A stretch of DNA of 64,000 nt, taken from Hymenolepis diminuta (lineage: Eukaryota; Platyhelminthes; Cestoda; Cyclophyllidea; Hymenolepididae). This document shows, piece by piece, positions 51,301 through 64,000 of this stretch. Numbering within the stretch: position 1 is the first letter of the stretch; every line of letters starts with the position of its first letter. The stretch is taken from NCBI GenBank assembly GCA_900708905.1, contig CAADRB010000018.1, positions 1,063,668 through 1,127,667 of the forward strand, written 5' to 3'. The notes beneath the pieces were generated by a model that saw only the letters and a list, made by a program, of their open reading frames with translations, did no database searches and was not told the origin of the DNA. The position numbers and the translations under genes were made by a program.

Positions 51301-54300
51301 ACAATATATTCTTCATATAATGAGAGCTTATTGCTTATGAAGAGATCACTAAATAACGGACTATTTATCAGCGGCAGCAATATATTATATTGGCGTTCAC
51401 ATTAAAGTTTTCCTGAATTCCATCAGAGTTTTAAATAAAATTGACTATTTGAGAAATTTCAATAATTCTATTTCCGTCTGATAAAACGCTTTTTATCCAA
51501 CTAAAACTGCACTGACTTCAAGTGTGAATAACTCATGATTTTACAAATTAATCCTGACACTATTAAGTTTTACACGTCGAAGTTGAATCGAAATAAACAA
51601 TCTACATAGTCTGTCTTATAAGATTTTTCGTAGGCAAATAATTAATTGGTAAGGAATATTTTGTTCTAAGGATCACTAAATCTTGTTAGAAGGGAAAATA
51701 TTGTATTTTAAGTCTAATATTATTTAGAAGGCAGAAGTCAGTATAACATCAGACTGTGATGAGACGCTTTGTTGATACCACGATTATTTACCATGTGATT
51801 TACTGAGTCAATGAAAAAATTTATCGACAAACCTTAATAGACAAGGTTAGTGGCTAAAATAATGAATTTTAAACCGCAAAATATGATGAAAATAATGTAG
51901 GCTTCGATGAGTAAGCTTCTTGACCTAGCTCTAAAAATAAGGATAATTTTTCATGCCTGAAAGATAAGAGCCGAGGGAGTATATTTCTTATTCTGACTAA
52001 AATCTGTATCCAAGTATGTATTCAATATGCATGTCCTATTTCGATTCCCTCTGTGCGTGTTCCCCCTCAGATCCTCTACATCATACGTTCCCCGCGGATA
52101 TGTCTTTACCTAACCCTATTACCCTATCTGTAGGTTTATCTCGTGTCTACTGTCCCTATACTTATCCTTATACTTATCCTTATACTAAATTATGTTATTT
52201 ATATTTTATATGTAATAGTACCTTACTACTCTGCAAACTTCTTCCGTTCATTGCTGCACGTAGCACCAAGACTTGTCACTACAATGCCCATTATAAAATT
52301 ATGATCAAATAATGGCCATTAAATTAGATTTTGTAACTATTGCTAACATTTTTCCTATGGACGTAATTCCTTTTCTACAAACCTGTCAAAAATTTCTCGA
52401 AACGCGCATGGCGGCAACAGAAATGCTTTAATATTAGCATCATTGACCATCCTGCTTACTATAAACAGCCCAGACCATTAGCCACCGGCAGTCACGGAAC
52501 AGCAATTACTAACAAATATACGACTCGGAGTAGCACTCTCTGTCTACCTTCTGCATTAGGCTCCGGCAATTAATTAAAGGAAATCCAGAACCACCTATAA
52601 TATAAAATCAGCACAATAAAAGTTATGTTAATATATTTATTCAGTCCTTTTGATCAAACGGTAGTATTATATATGCGATTTGGATAGTTTAAAGCACGGA
52701 TTTCAAAGGCATATATATTGAAGGGTGGAGACAATGCACGTAGGAGATTAAAACCAAGTTAGTTCAAACTTCTCTGTCCGTACTTCATACCTTTTGTAAA
52801 AACGTTCCTTTCGAACTGATCTTACTTATTTGAGGAGTAACAAGTGCATAGAAAGTCAGTGTGCATTAGTTTATATTATAATAGTTACCTTTTCACAGTC
52901 CTGTTCGAACTAGTCTAAACGCTCGAATCCGAACCGACCAAGTTTTCGAAAATTGGAGTGGTATTATATAATCCAGGTAAAAGTATTTTCGCTACAGGAA
53001 ACTCTTTAATGAAGAGAATTGGTAACGTCTGGTGGGGAGCAAATTGATAGCATATTGAAGAGCCTGGAAAGCAGGATTATCAAAAATCATGAAAAAATGT
53101 AAATGGATTTGACAGAAATGAGGCTTGTTTTTGCATTTCGGAATATCTAGTAGCAGCAGGTATATGACGAAATGTGAAGTTCAACTGAAAATCACAAAAT
53201 ATAATTAAAGGCACGAATAAGCGTTATGTTGCTTATGGGAAAGAATGTGATAAACATAAGCACATTCCCTGTAAAATGGAAGTCAAAATTTGCCGTGAAG
53301 AAGATTATAAGCTACTTCCGGTTCACGTGCCAAAATTTCAAAGCAAGATCAAGTTGCATTCCCAATACATTATCCGGAATGTTACTTAGGAACTCATCAA
53401 TAAAACGATACCAGACGATATCCTCTTCACGTCAGCACATGTAGACATAAAGTAAATAGGCTCATTTGCATTAAAGAACCAACATAATGTCGACCAAGAT
53501 TGATAGTAATTTCCCAGTTGTTGATCTGTTAATCTTATACATCTGTTTAAGAGCATACTCTATGGGAGCTAGACAAGAGCTCGAATCTGTTAGTCAGTAA
53601 TAAAGCCCTTGCCAAACAAGAATCTTTCTAATTACCAACGAAATACAACAGTGTTTACTCGTTTCAAAGGACCACGAGTTGAATAAATACGAAAGTTTAT
53701 TACACAGCAGCAGGAAAATACTAAAATGGAGCCTATGAAAGGTTTTGGTGTCACCGGCACACTGTCAACAAGTGGAGTTGACTACCACATAAATAACCAA
53801 TAAAAATATGTCTCATGAGAAATAAACGAAGAAGCGTGTGAGTTAAACCGTAATCAAAACATATAATTGAAAATAAATGAGTATGACAGAATCAGACAAT
53901 CAGAAGTTCGGATTATGAATGTGACCTATTCAATTCTTGCACTTTTAGTGGTTCTAAGTAACGTAGCGAGAACGTGATAAATTTACAAAAGGAGAATTTG
54001 ATTGGATCTAGCGGGCAGGGTATGACGGAGAATTTGCTTAACATGTTAGTCAGCGAAATCTTTATCACGTGACGAAATTAGGAAAATAAAAGCGAAAAAT
54101 CTATTACGTATGTTCGATTCTTTTCTATAAATAATATAATATCGTGGGCGATCTAAACGAGTAGATTCTAGACGCAAGAATCTGGTCATCTTAGAATAGA
54201 TTTCTTTTCGGGATCTTTTATCTCTATTCTCAATCTGTTAAGAAATCGAAAATAAAATGAACTATCATAAATAATGATAGAGTCTAGTTATGTATGTATA

Positions 54301-55558
54301 TATATATACATATATATGTGAAAATTGATTAAACAATAAAATGAAATATTTAAGAATATTGTTGGCGTTGATGATAAATTTCTTCTCAAATACTCGACCT
54401 GTTTGTGCAAGGAAATGGGAAAAAGTGATAAAACAATACTTTGTGCGAGCATGGCGCATTTCAGATACATGATAAGGTCTAATCCCAGCCAAAGTTTTAA
54501 CCGGAAAAAAGTGGCCATTGCGTTGGGGTAGTGTACCTATAACTCGAATTTTAAAACATACAAATTCCCACGCCTATAGCTATATTCAAGTATGAAGGTA
54601 AACATGATCAGAATTGAACAAGTCAATGCATATAGTTTTTGCTAAAAAAATTGGGAGTGAATGTAGTCAAATCAGTTTTAATTAGCATTGTCCATCCGTA
54701 TCTCAGGGAAATTCAAATGAAAACAGTGAATTTTGAACCTGTCAGTTTGTTAAAAATATTCGCGAAAAGACATTTTTTCTGCAATATTGACCGAATAACT
54801 TTACTTCAGGCACAATGATCGACAAAACTTCCCGAGCCCAATTTTCACTTACTTTAAGTGTTAAAAAGACAAGGGTAAGTGAAACGCTATTTATCGGAAT
54901 ATCATCCTCAACTTGATCAATCTTCAATATTTCGTGCTTAGACTCCAAGCTTCAAGTGTATTTTTGGCGAATCGAAATATCACTGTTCGTATTTCATATT
55001 ATTTATTCAATTTCATGGAAATTTGTCTCGAATATATAGAAAATTTAAATTGCTTCCCTTACTTTAAAATATCTCCCACATCAAATAAAAAGATATATAT
55101 AGTATCTCCAAATAATTTGGGCCCTAACTATCGAAATAATAAACCCATTTATTCAGGGATCCACGAAAAATGCATATTAAATGAAAAATTCTAGTAGAAT
55201 GACATTTTGACTATTTTCATCTTTCAGTTGTAATATATTTTTAGAAAGTTATATTCATGAAAATAATTTCTCTTCATTTCGCTAAAAAATCTTGAATTGG
55301 AATACTTACGTGAAAGTGCACATACGGCAGCGACAAAATAAGAGGAGTGTTTACATGTCAATTTCTTCTCTACACTCTTGCAGTATCAGAAGAGAACTTT
55401 TCAAACTAACACGACCTTGAAGTATTTGAGTGGTTGTCAGTGCTATATGTCGAAATATTATTACACTTACTTTGAACGTGGATAGGAAATTGCGTTTGTT
55501 TGAATTTTAACAATAAACCCTTAAAATCTCTAAGATCAAATTGCGGATGCTTTTTCAG
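48366..55558. other. Gene-poor region upstream of the synaptotagmin-like gene
   Basis: This should include the promoter and any 5' untranslated exon of the minus-strand gene, but no clear core element was identified. A purine-rich segment lies at about 50450-50720, a short tandem repeat at 52157-52192, and AT palindromes near 54290-54318. No gene is supported; the open frames at 50434, 51031 and 53226 lack motifs. Confidence 0.4.
52157..52192 (+). repeat. Short tandem repeat, 12-base unit
   Basis: Nearly three head-to-tail copies of a CTTATCCTTATA-type unit. Local slippage repeat; no coding role inferred. Confidence 0.6.
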
Positions 55559-55699
55559 CTAAAGAGAAGTATGTCGAAGAACTCATGTTCTATCATCCCC
55601 TCTAATAGCCGGACAAAAAACCGCACGGTTTTTTTCCTTCCTGCTCCCCGGTTGTGCACCGGCTTGTGTCGAAGTCGTGTCATACACTTTCACATACGA
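55559..55699 (+). other. Isolated exon-like block
   Basis: 141 nt bounded by a strong acceptor (tgctttttcag) and GTGAGT, open only in phase 0 (47 codons, starting LKRSMSKNSCSIIPSNS), and visibly more GC-rich than the flanks. It contains the hairpin CCGGT/ACCGG (55648-55662). No recognised domain and no partner exon in compatible phase; a stretch after an acceptor at about 56095 (LDAFNSNFFRNTKDRINN) is a possible neighbour. It could also be chance. Confidence 0.25.
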
Positions 55700-57699
55700 G
55701 TGAGTTTACCACAGTGCCATCAAAAGTTATGTCGCCTAAAACTTTCTTTTCATTCACTCGCTATCAAAGACGAAATTTGAGACGCTGCTGGTTTAAAAAT
55801 TTTATGTTCGTTCTCACTCGTTCATCCTTCAAGTAAAACGTCTGGTTCCCGTTTTGAGATCTTATGATTCCGATTTTAAAACTTCCAATTGATTTCTAAA
55901 TGGCCTGTCTTATTTACCCGTATCGGTTGGCGAGCTGAGATTGTAAAATAGATATACGATTTTTAAAAGCGTTCTTTTGAGTTTTAAATTAATATTAAGG
56001 CGCCTTCGAGTAAACGAATTGGTTGTTTCATTTTTGTGCTCTCATAATTTGGTGCAAAGTTAATTTCATTTTTGTGTTTTGGTTGGCGCAGCATTGGATG
56101 CTTTTAATAGCAATTTCTTCCGCAATACAAAAGATAGAATAAATAACCAATGTCGTAGGAAAATTCAGCCTCCTCATCGTAAAATTCGTAGTCGGCCTAA
56201 TAGGAGAATACAATTAAACTGGTTGCTCCTAGAAACCGCAAATAATTATTCGTTATCACTAAGGTTTTTTCTTTCAGATTAGAATGTACATTCGCGTGTA
56301 TTTAGTAATTAATGCAGAGATTGTTTTCAACCAATCCTAGTAGTAGAAGTAACTAAGCTACCAAAGCAAGATTTATTCAGGATTATTTCGTAATAATAAA
56401 GACAACACAGCTTACGGAGCTCTGCCAACTTAAAATTTTCAACTATATTGTCTTTGATTTGCTAAAGCTGGAAACTGTGGAACATCACGAAAGGTAATTG
56501 GGCTTCCCAATCATTGGAAACCGCAAGATCTATCCTTCTTGATCAAATAATATCGATAAATAAGCACTGAACTTCGTAGACAAACATTTGCTGCAGTCCA
56601 AGCAATGATTCATGAAATTTGAATTTCGGAACGTGAGCTGTAAATATTGTACATTTTTTCATAATAATATAAGTGATAATAATAATGTTATCAAAGCAAG
56701 CTATTTGGAATGCATAGGGAATCAAATAGCTTTACTCCAGTTTGTTTAAAAAAACAAAAACATTGCACTATTCAAACAAGTGGGTGCATAGTTAAAGCTG
56801 TGGAGATATAATTTGAGGAAAGGGAAGGGAGATTTAACCCATGGAATTCAAGATTCTATTTCTTCACTGGGCAGCTCAGGAGAATACATAATTTTGCTTT
56901 TGCTTTGAGCCAATGTCCAGATGCACGCTGAATCTGACGTCAGCACTCATACTTTGTTCATTATGATTTGTTATTTGTTATATAAATATCAAAAACAATG
57001 GAAGCTCTATAACAATGTGTCAATAAAGAAATCCCAAAATAATCATATCTATAAGCAATTTAGGTAAAGCCATTTGCATTAGTTTTAATTCAGCACAATT
57101 CATATTTATCTGCAGATTGAGTGGAGGAGAAAGCCTTAGCACATTCTCTAGACTAAAGACTTCTGTACAGTGCATTTTTCATTTTCAATTTTGTACCAGG
57201 CAATATTTTGAGTAGCAGTAGCCGTTCTCTTTGATAAAACATGAACGCTTTCACTTAAAAGCAATTACTCTTCTTTTTCATTAGACTACGTCCTCAACTA
57301 TAACCCACTTAACTTCGTTAACTAATGTTTTATCATAGCATGCCTGACTTTTTCTTTTAATGCATTTTGCCCTTTGAGGTACCGTTACCTAGAGGAGCGA
57401 AATAAGGAATGGATTTTATACTTTGCGTCTCAACTTTTGGCTAAAGTGCAAATTAAAAGAGTATTTTGAGACTTCTCACAGTTTAATTATCCTAACTATT
57501 TTCATTCATTTGAACATAATGAGACTGATACAAGTCAGATCCAAGCACCAAGACATCAACAAACTGAAAACTTGATCAATGAGTGAAGCATGGTTTTAGA
57601 AACTGAAAGATGCCTCTCTATGCCTTTTCCGATATTATTCTTTCTTTGCATTCTTGATTAGAATGCGTTTTTTGCCTTTATGGCCCTAGGACTTAAAAA
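55700..57699. other. Non-coding DNA with weak exon-like signals
   Basis: Acceptor-like sites at about 56095 and 56279 (ttttttctttcag) open only short frames. No gene called. Confidence 0.3.
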
Positions 57700-58095
57700 A
57701 CTTCAATCTGTCATGTCTAAACGGGTTTACTGATTTCTCCCTTCTATTACCGACCCGTTTTATTAGAAATACACCTGCACTCATATCCTCACGTGCGTCC
57801 TTGACCCAGTGACTCACACAAACTGCTTATGTATTCTCATACAAGAACACGTGCAGACTTGTTCCCACACAGCCCTATCTCTCTCACCCACTTAAATCTT
57901 CACTGTAATTTGTTCAATATATTTTGGCCTAATCATCTCAGGGTGTTCTGCTCAAGAACTATTGATCGCTGCCAACCGTTGGCTGCTGCCCCAACTCCAA
58001 CAAGTTCCTACAATTTGATAACTTATAACTTGGTGACCTCGGTTTTTACTAGCCCCAACAATAGTTGCTGCAACACAAAAGGAGAGATCATCAAT
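57700..58095 (+). repeat. Pyrimidine-rich dispersed repeat, copy A
   Basis: Clearly related to copy B at about 61070-61510 in the same orientation. Shared blocks, in order: TGCACTCATATC with TCACGTGC, CATATAAACTG/CACACAAACTG, TTCAATA-ATTTTGG, GTGTTCT, and TGG-GCCTCGGTT/TGACCTCGGTT with CCAACA. Moderate divergence; borders approximate. The 98-codon open frame inside is most likely incidental. Confidence 0.6.
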
Positions 58096-61069
58096 CTTCA
58101 ATATACTGTTTTCCGATGTAGATAACGGATCGGATAAATACTCAATGCGTATGCTTCTTTAATTAGAATTGGTTTCCTGCCACGTCAATTATAGGCAAAA
58201 AATGTTAGTGATTTAACCTTTTTTTACTGTAGAAATGGTTCACATTACTTTTACTGAATCTTCATTCGCTCGTCAAAAGTATGTCTAGCGTGAATAAAAT
58301 TCGAAATTTTTTAACATGCGTTTTGCTTGACCTGACCCAGAGGACACGCCTTTGTAATTATCATTAATTAATTACTGACGTGTGACGGTCAGACGCATTT
58401 ACAAGACTGAAATTTAAGAGGTGAAAGAGTTATGCTATTCCCCAAAAGCACATTTCATTGGCTAATTAATCTAATCATGTAGGCATTGGACTAAATGAAA
58501 ATCTTTGCTACCATTTTGAAGTGGTCCAAATGCTAGCCAAGTTTAGCAAAAGAAAAACTGCCTGGACAACAATATATTTGACATTGCGACAGTACTAATT
58601 TAACAAATCCTTAGTTTGATCGGTGAAAGTAGAAAATTCAAAATATATATATTTTATCATTTAAGACACTGATATTATTTGCATGTGGCTAACGATGAAC
58701 CGTACCGAAGGTGACTAAATAAGTAAAGGCCAGCAGAAATACAAATGAACAAGCATTTGCTTTCTCATACATCTAGCACCTAATCGTTTCGAATTAAGCC
58801 AGCCCAATTATTTGCATTTGGTTGTGTATGATGCGTGTTCTAAATTAGAGCTCATTATAAAAAGTGGGTATAGCAGGGTGGAATGGAAGAGCATTAATGT
58901 CAGTAAAAGCAAAAAGGAAGAAAGATGAAATAAAAACGTTAAAGCAAGTTAGAAAAAACAATGAAATTGGCACGAGTACCACTTTGTCTAGAGGAGGGTG
59001 AATTCCATATGTAATCAAATTCGTCGGACCATATTTTGCGGTCCTCAGATGAGCGAAAAGTGGCAGTAAATAAATTCCAAAAAATTTGTTTCAAGTTGAA
59101 AGAAATATAAATTCCCTTTTCAACTCTTTCTTTACTGCTATATAAAATAAATAAATTTTTTTATCAGTAAAGATAATATAAAATATACTTGTCGAACAAC
59201 AAGATGAGTAGCTACAGCAGAGTCTGTGGAAAGTGAAGAGAAATCTGAGATTTTGGTTAATTACTTCTTCGCTTCTCAGTAACTGCTGCTTTTTAAACGA
59301 TTTCTTAAAGAGGACAGCACTAAATCCGGCATCATTGTTGAAAATGACATTCTGATTAGTGACGTTTCAACCATCATTTCTTTTATGAGACTTAAATAAC
59401 CGAAAATTGACCGCTAGAAGTCCTTGTTGTTCAATACATCCAAAGTACAGGGATCCCATCGATCGGACACGAAACGTTACTTTCCTTTTCTCGGCTCTGC
59501 ATTCAACCGCTTTGCTCGAAAACTCATAAGATGGAGATTTATGTTATTTGATACAGAAACTGACATTATTTATCGGATTACTCTGATCGTGACCTTGTCT
59601 TAACTTTCTTTTTCAAATCTCCTGGAAATCTAGCGCCTCGAAAGGAGCTTTTGATAAGAGAGATGGAATGACCTTTCATTGCAATTCAAAAGGGGAGATC
59701 TTCCTAGGTAAAGTTTGAATGTGTGATTTCAAATAGAAATCTGTTGGGCTCGCTCCTCACATAATATGATTGTGCGACTGCGTAATCCTGTGATCAGCCT
59801 ACAAAAGCAATATCATGTCCCTTGAATGAGCACTGCTATTTTTATCATGCAAGTCTTTTGCCTATTTATAGGAAAGATATAAACAATTGTACAAACTGTC
59901 TATTAATCTCTGGACATCGGAAATATGAATTCTCTTAGGAATCCTTTTTTCAAATTATGAAATTTTACCTTCGAACCATTAGAAAAAAGGCTCCGACCAC
60001 ACTTATGAAGCGAAATTGATAAGGAGCCGTCAGAATGAAATCGCAGAGTCTATACTCTTTTGCAAGCTGGGCAATACATCCAGAGTGGTCTCTGTCAAAT
60101 TGATATACGCATGCATGCTGGATCAAATACCTAGACAATTTATCTAGGCAAATCCTCTCTTCATCAGAATGGCCTTTTATTTTATTCTCCTATAAATTGT
60201 CTTATTAATCAGACGACTTTGTAGTAACTGCACATCTGTATTGTCTTCTTCTCTCTTTGGATCTGAGTGAAGCGTAGCCTAGCGATATCTAGTGGGTGGA
60301 TTATCATAACTCTCTCATCAGTACGGAAAGTCATATTTAATAAAAGAACTGTGCGCAACCTGCATCTAAAAATCGAAAGAGGTAGTCGTGCTCACTTTCT
60401 TCTCCGGCCTTCACACTTACCCATTGTTAGACCATTTTATTGTTTCGCATGTTCAGAAGTATTCTAAAAGCAAATATTTCGGGTTTCTTCATCCTTCGTC
60501 GGTAATAAAAGCGCACGTTCTCACAGACACGTGACCATGGATTAATGATGTAAATACGTGGATGATCGCGTTGATTAAAAGTAGATTTACAAGAAGGAAT
60601 GTAAAAATTGAAGTTTTGTAATTATAATTGCTTTTAGAAATTTCTCTCCGATCAGAAAGAGTATCATATCACACATATTAATGAATTGTTTTATGAACAA
60701 GTAATTCATCGAAATGGCATGATCAAATATTCTTTTTAATCAAATGATCAATGAGCGTTGACATAACACACATGAAATCAACCAGGAACCTATGATTTAA
60801 ATCAGGAAATTTTAAATTTCGAGCAAAAGTAAGAGGTACAGTTTTTGGAAATGAAGTATTGAAGTATTTCGTCATTTTTCGTGTTCAAATAGTTTCCTCT
60901 ACATGTACAGTCGTAATGAGTGAGGTTTTCATGACTACGCACAATGAAAAGACACCTTCTTTGTTTGTTGTGTTTAAGGATGACTCTTATGCATTCACGA
61001 AAAAATCCTTCAGTCACATTCTAAGAGAAAATACGTTGATTTTTCGCCTTATATCTTTTTGATTTAAAC
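58096..61069. other. Spacer between the two related repeats
   Basis: Mostly featureless. It contains one exon-like block (59634-59707) and an open stretch of about 30 codons near 59300-59395 (EDSTKSGIIVENDILISDV) without a usable acceptor. Confidence 0.3.
59634..59707 (+). other. Isolated exon-like block
   Basis: 74 nt between a pyrimidine-rich acceptor (ggaaatctag) and G/GTAAAG, open only when entered in phase 2 (ASKGAFDKRDGMTFHCNSKG then EIFL). No recognised domain and no linked exon. Confidence 0.2.
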
Positions 61070-61510
61070 TCCTATCCGCCATTTCTAGACGAGTTTCTCA
61101 ACTCTCTTTTGTTCCTATAATTTTCCCATTTCAGTTAGACATACACTGCACTCATATCTCACGTGCATCTTTGCTCAAGGGAGTCATATAAACTGTCTTC
61201 ACATTTTCGCTTACACACAAGCATGCTTGTCGGTTTATCTGCTCACGCCCCTCTCTCTCGTCGCCTCAACCTCTCATTTCTCTCACACTCTCTCGATTCT
61301 TCATCACAGTTAATTCAATACATTTTGGTCTACATATCTCTTTGTGTTCTACTTTTTGGAACTGTTGTTTGCTGTTGTTAACTGCTAACAATAGTCTTGG
61401 CTTCTACGATCTAGTTCTGGTCCTACGAACAATATCTAGCCTTAACTCCTAAATTGGTGGCCTCGGTTCTTGTTACTCCAACAGTGTCAATTACAATTTG
61501 ACGATGGAGA
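61070..61510 (+). repeat. Pyrimidine-rich dispersed repeat, copy B
   Basis: Direct-orientation relative of copy A, starting about 3.4 kb to its right. It contains CT-rich runs (CCTCTCTCTCG, TCTCACACTCTCTCG). Indels between the copies suggest old insertions rather than a recent duplication. Confidence 0.6.
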
Positions 61511-64000
61511 GAAGTTAATGAAACTCAAGAATGGTTGTTGTTTGGCCATATCCTGAGAGCTCATATACCATAATGAACAAGCTGTGTGAAAGATAGAAGT
61601 ACAAGTATGAGGGATGCATTATTAGTCGAATACGTAAATGAAACCATAAAGTCCTATTTCATCAACAGTCATAAATTACGAGGGCGTCAAATCCGCGTCC
61701 ATTTATTTAGCAATCGTTTCAAGAATATGAAGCAGAGAAAAAGATGTCTGTCTTTCAAATTTTAGTACATTGAAGAGAGCGCTTTGAATCGTTAATTTTT
61801 CTCCGCTTTGACATCCTTTTCCGTCTTTAAATTTTGAGGCTTCTTTCTGAAGGTTGCAATTATTGAAATATGTTCTCTTATCTTCATTGAAAAAGCCCTG
61901 AATTTGGAATAAGTATGTGAAAAATATGAAGAACACATACATTGCCAATTTATTCTATACATGCTTGTTATATACGGCAAGAGAATTTTTAAGCTGGCAG
62001 AACTCGTTCGCTTCCAATATTAGTCAGTATTATTCAAAAAAGGTGTACTTTCAGTACTTTTCAAGTAAAAATGCGAACAAATCTGTAACCTTAATACTCA
62101 TCACACCGATGAGAGAAATGAAATTGAAATTTTAGCCAGTAAACCCTGAAAAGATGTCAATTAATTGTTTCTTTTGTTCTTTGAACCTATTCATCTTTGC
62201 CCATTTTAAGACGTAACTTATGCAAACACAAAATTTCATAGAAAATAAAACTGATTATTAAATCACACTTCTCTGTTAAATTGCACTTTGAATGTCAATG
62301 ACATGTGGACCTTAAAAATGGGAATAAGAGAGATCTATCGGGCCCATTGTTGGGAACTGATTGATTCTTATTTGTTCATTTGACAAAAGACGCAAAGTTT
62401 TCAGTTCAATTTATCTTATCGTAATTTGGTTTTCTTTGCGTGAACATAGTTTTCAGGAACTCTCTGACGATGCATATTTTCTACCCTTCAAGATTCTGAT
62501 TATTCATCCTCCTTTCTTTTTTTCTTGCCAGTATCCACAGTACCCATAGTCGGAGCTTATTTTCCTATGAGAAAATCTTTTGTTTCCTATTAGCTCCTAG
62601 AAAGAGCATTCGTTTTGAATGAGCATATTCCTTAGCCTTAGTTAGTCGAGTTTTTACTAGCAGTTCCACTATTTGGACATAAGTAGTTTTAATTTATTAA
62701 ACGTTTGATGAAATAGAAGCTGAGCTTCGTTAATGCTTTCGAAATTCATGTTCAGACGTATATTTCATTATGACCATTTACAATTTTGGTGCGTTTTAAC
62801 CGGCTGAATAGCCTTAAAAATGTAAATAGCAGCTGCTAATTCACTAAAGAAACAATACTTTTGTCCATCTGTTATTTGTTAGCCCATGTTTGCTTCATAA
62901 TCAATAAGTGTTTACCATTCTTTTACACAATTAACTTCATCTAATCACCTCCATAAGCTGCAATATTCAACTAAAGTTAAAAAACTTCAAAGAAAACATG
63001 GCTGTTAGAGGATAAACTTAAAGGCCACAGATAAGTCAGAAAGGATCACAAAATATCTGACCCTTTAAAATTCTATTCCACTCAATTCTGTGTAATTTCT
63101 GTACTATAACAAGTGAGATTTAACATCAAAATCTCCATGAATACTTCAAAATATTTCAGTAAAATTTTATCCTAATGAGAAGTGACAGAACAAGAAAGAG
63201 ATGGAAAAAGAGGAATAAACAAAAGCATAAAGCAACCGAAATACCGAAACTATGCAATGATAAAAGGAGATGTGAATAATAAAAGCTGGCTGGAAGATTT
63301 GGCTGTAAAATTTTGGTAGCAGAAAGGTGAGAGAAAAGAGTCGGGCGGAGGTACATTGAAACTAAAGTGTCCGGAAATATTTTTATCCACTTTAAATGAC
63401 TACGCTTTAGTAGCTTAAGGTTACTCAGACTAGTTTTCACAGAGCAAAGGATGGGGTCAAAAGGATACGGAGAATGCTTCGGGTATGGCTTTATAGTTAT
63501 CGAAATTTATTAAGAAAAATTAGAAATTATGAAATAATGTGTTCAATGTTATTTATTTTTATATCTATATCAAAAACAAACGTCACAGACTCATTACAGA
63601 AAATATTAACAACATTTGACATGGGCAGAGAGAAAGTATCCTTCAACCGCTTTTTTGTGAAACTCGCATTCTACTACCTCTATTGTTGGTCAGAAGGAAG
63701 TAGTAAAATTGGCTATCACGTGACCTTTATTATGTTAGACTTGTACTTTGATCGATGTGCCATCGGTTTCGGCATATTATGATTAAATTATGCAGAAAAA
63801 ATTGTCAATACTTCAGGATTTCTTCTATTGTAGTGTTAAGGGATATTAACTGATATCTATATGTTTATAAATGCTGAAAGTAATCATGGAAATATCTACT
63901 GGATGAGACCAAATTGTAAACGGAGATCCAAGTGAAGTAGTTAGGCATACATTGGAAGAATGGAGTTATAAATAAGAGTTGTATTGAAATCAAGAATATC
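61511..64000. other. Right flank, no supported gene
   Basis: Open frames on both strands (61703, 61917, 62361, 63156, 63474) are under 105 codons and lack motifs or consistent splice borders. A ttttcag site at 62457 opens about 30 codons starting ELSDDAYFLPF, unsupported. Confidence 0.3.

Noticed and set aside
53200..53434. Minus-strand stretch of about 80 codons with one stop, with protein-like text (YRFIDEFLSNIPDNVL)
   Set aside because: No domain recognised, no splice support, and about what chance would give over 64 kb in six frames.
1..64000. CRISPR arrays, operons, ribosome binding sites, rRNA
   Set aside because: The window is eukaryotic with spliced genes; no array of spaced repeats or rRNA sequence was seen.

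Overview
This is an AT-rich eukaryotic window with spliced genes. The best-defined gene has many micro-introns of 34-42 nt alongside introns of hundreds to thousands of bases. Short introns of this size, AT-rich DNA and the gene content point to a parasitic flatworm (Platyhelminthes). A tapeworm is my guess, but that is an inference; no rRNA or mitochondrial marker is present to settle it.

Layout. (1) 1003-6680, plus strand: five exons encode the C-terminal 588 residues of a DNAJC16/ERdj8-like ER-membrane J-domain protein; the J and thioredoxin-like domains would lie left of the window. (2) 7798-14324, plus strand: about twenty exons encode a polycystin-1/PKDREJ-like ectodomain with a near-canonical GPS motif. 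The reading frame stops four residues into the sequence after the predicted GPS cleavage site, so no membrane channel part is encoded. This is the most interesting item in the window. (3) 14325-42252: 28 kb of gene-poor DNA. It holds a fold-back element (16879-17031), a decayed mariner-type transposase (about 37204-38137), several hairpins, and a chain of four phase-compatible plus-strand exon candidates (15622 to 37132) that may belong to an unrecognised gene with very long introns. (4) 42253-48365, minus strand: three exons give a complete 647-residue protein with an N-terminal membrane segment and two divergent C2 domains, i.e. a synaptotagmin-like protein whose usual calcium ligands are not evident. 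(5) 48366-64000: mostly non-coding, with two related pyrimidine-rich repeats (about 57.7-58.1 kb and 61.1-61.5 kb) and two isolated exon-like blocks (55559-55699 and 59634-59707).

The three recognisable genes act in different compartments: ER membrane/autophagosome size control, cell surface or secreted, and vesicle membrane. No operon or shared pathway is evident. Exon borders come from splice consensus and reading-frame continuity read by eye. They close exactly for the DNAJC16-like and synaptotagmin-like genes; two junctions in the polycystin-like gene remain unresolved.
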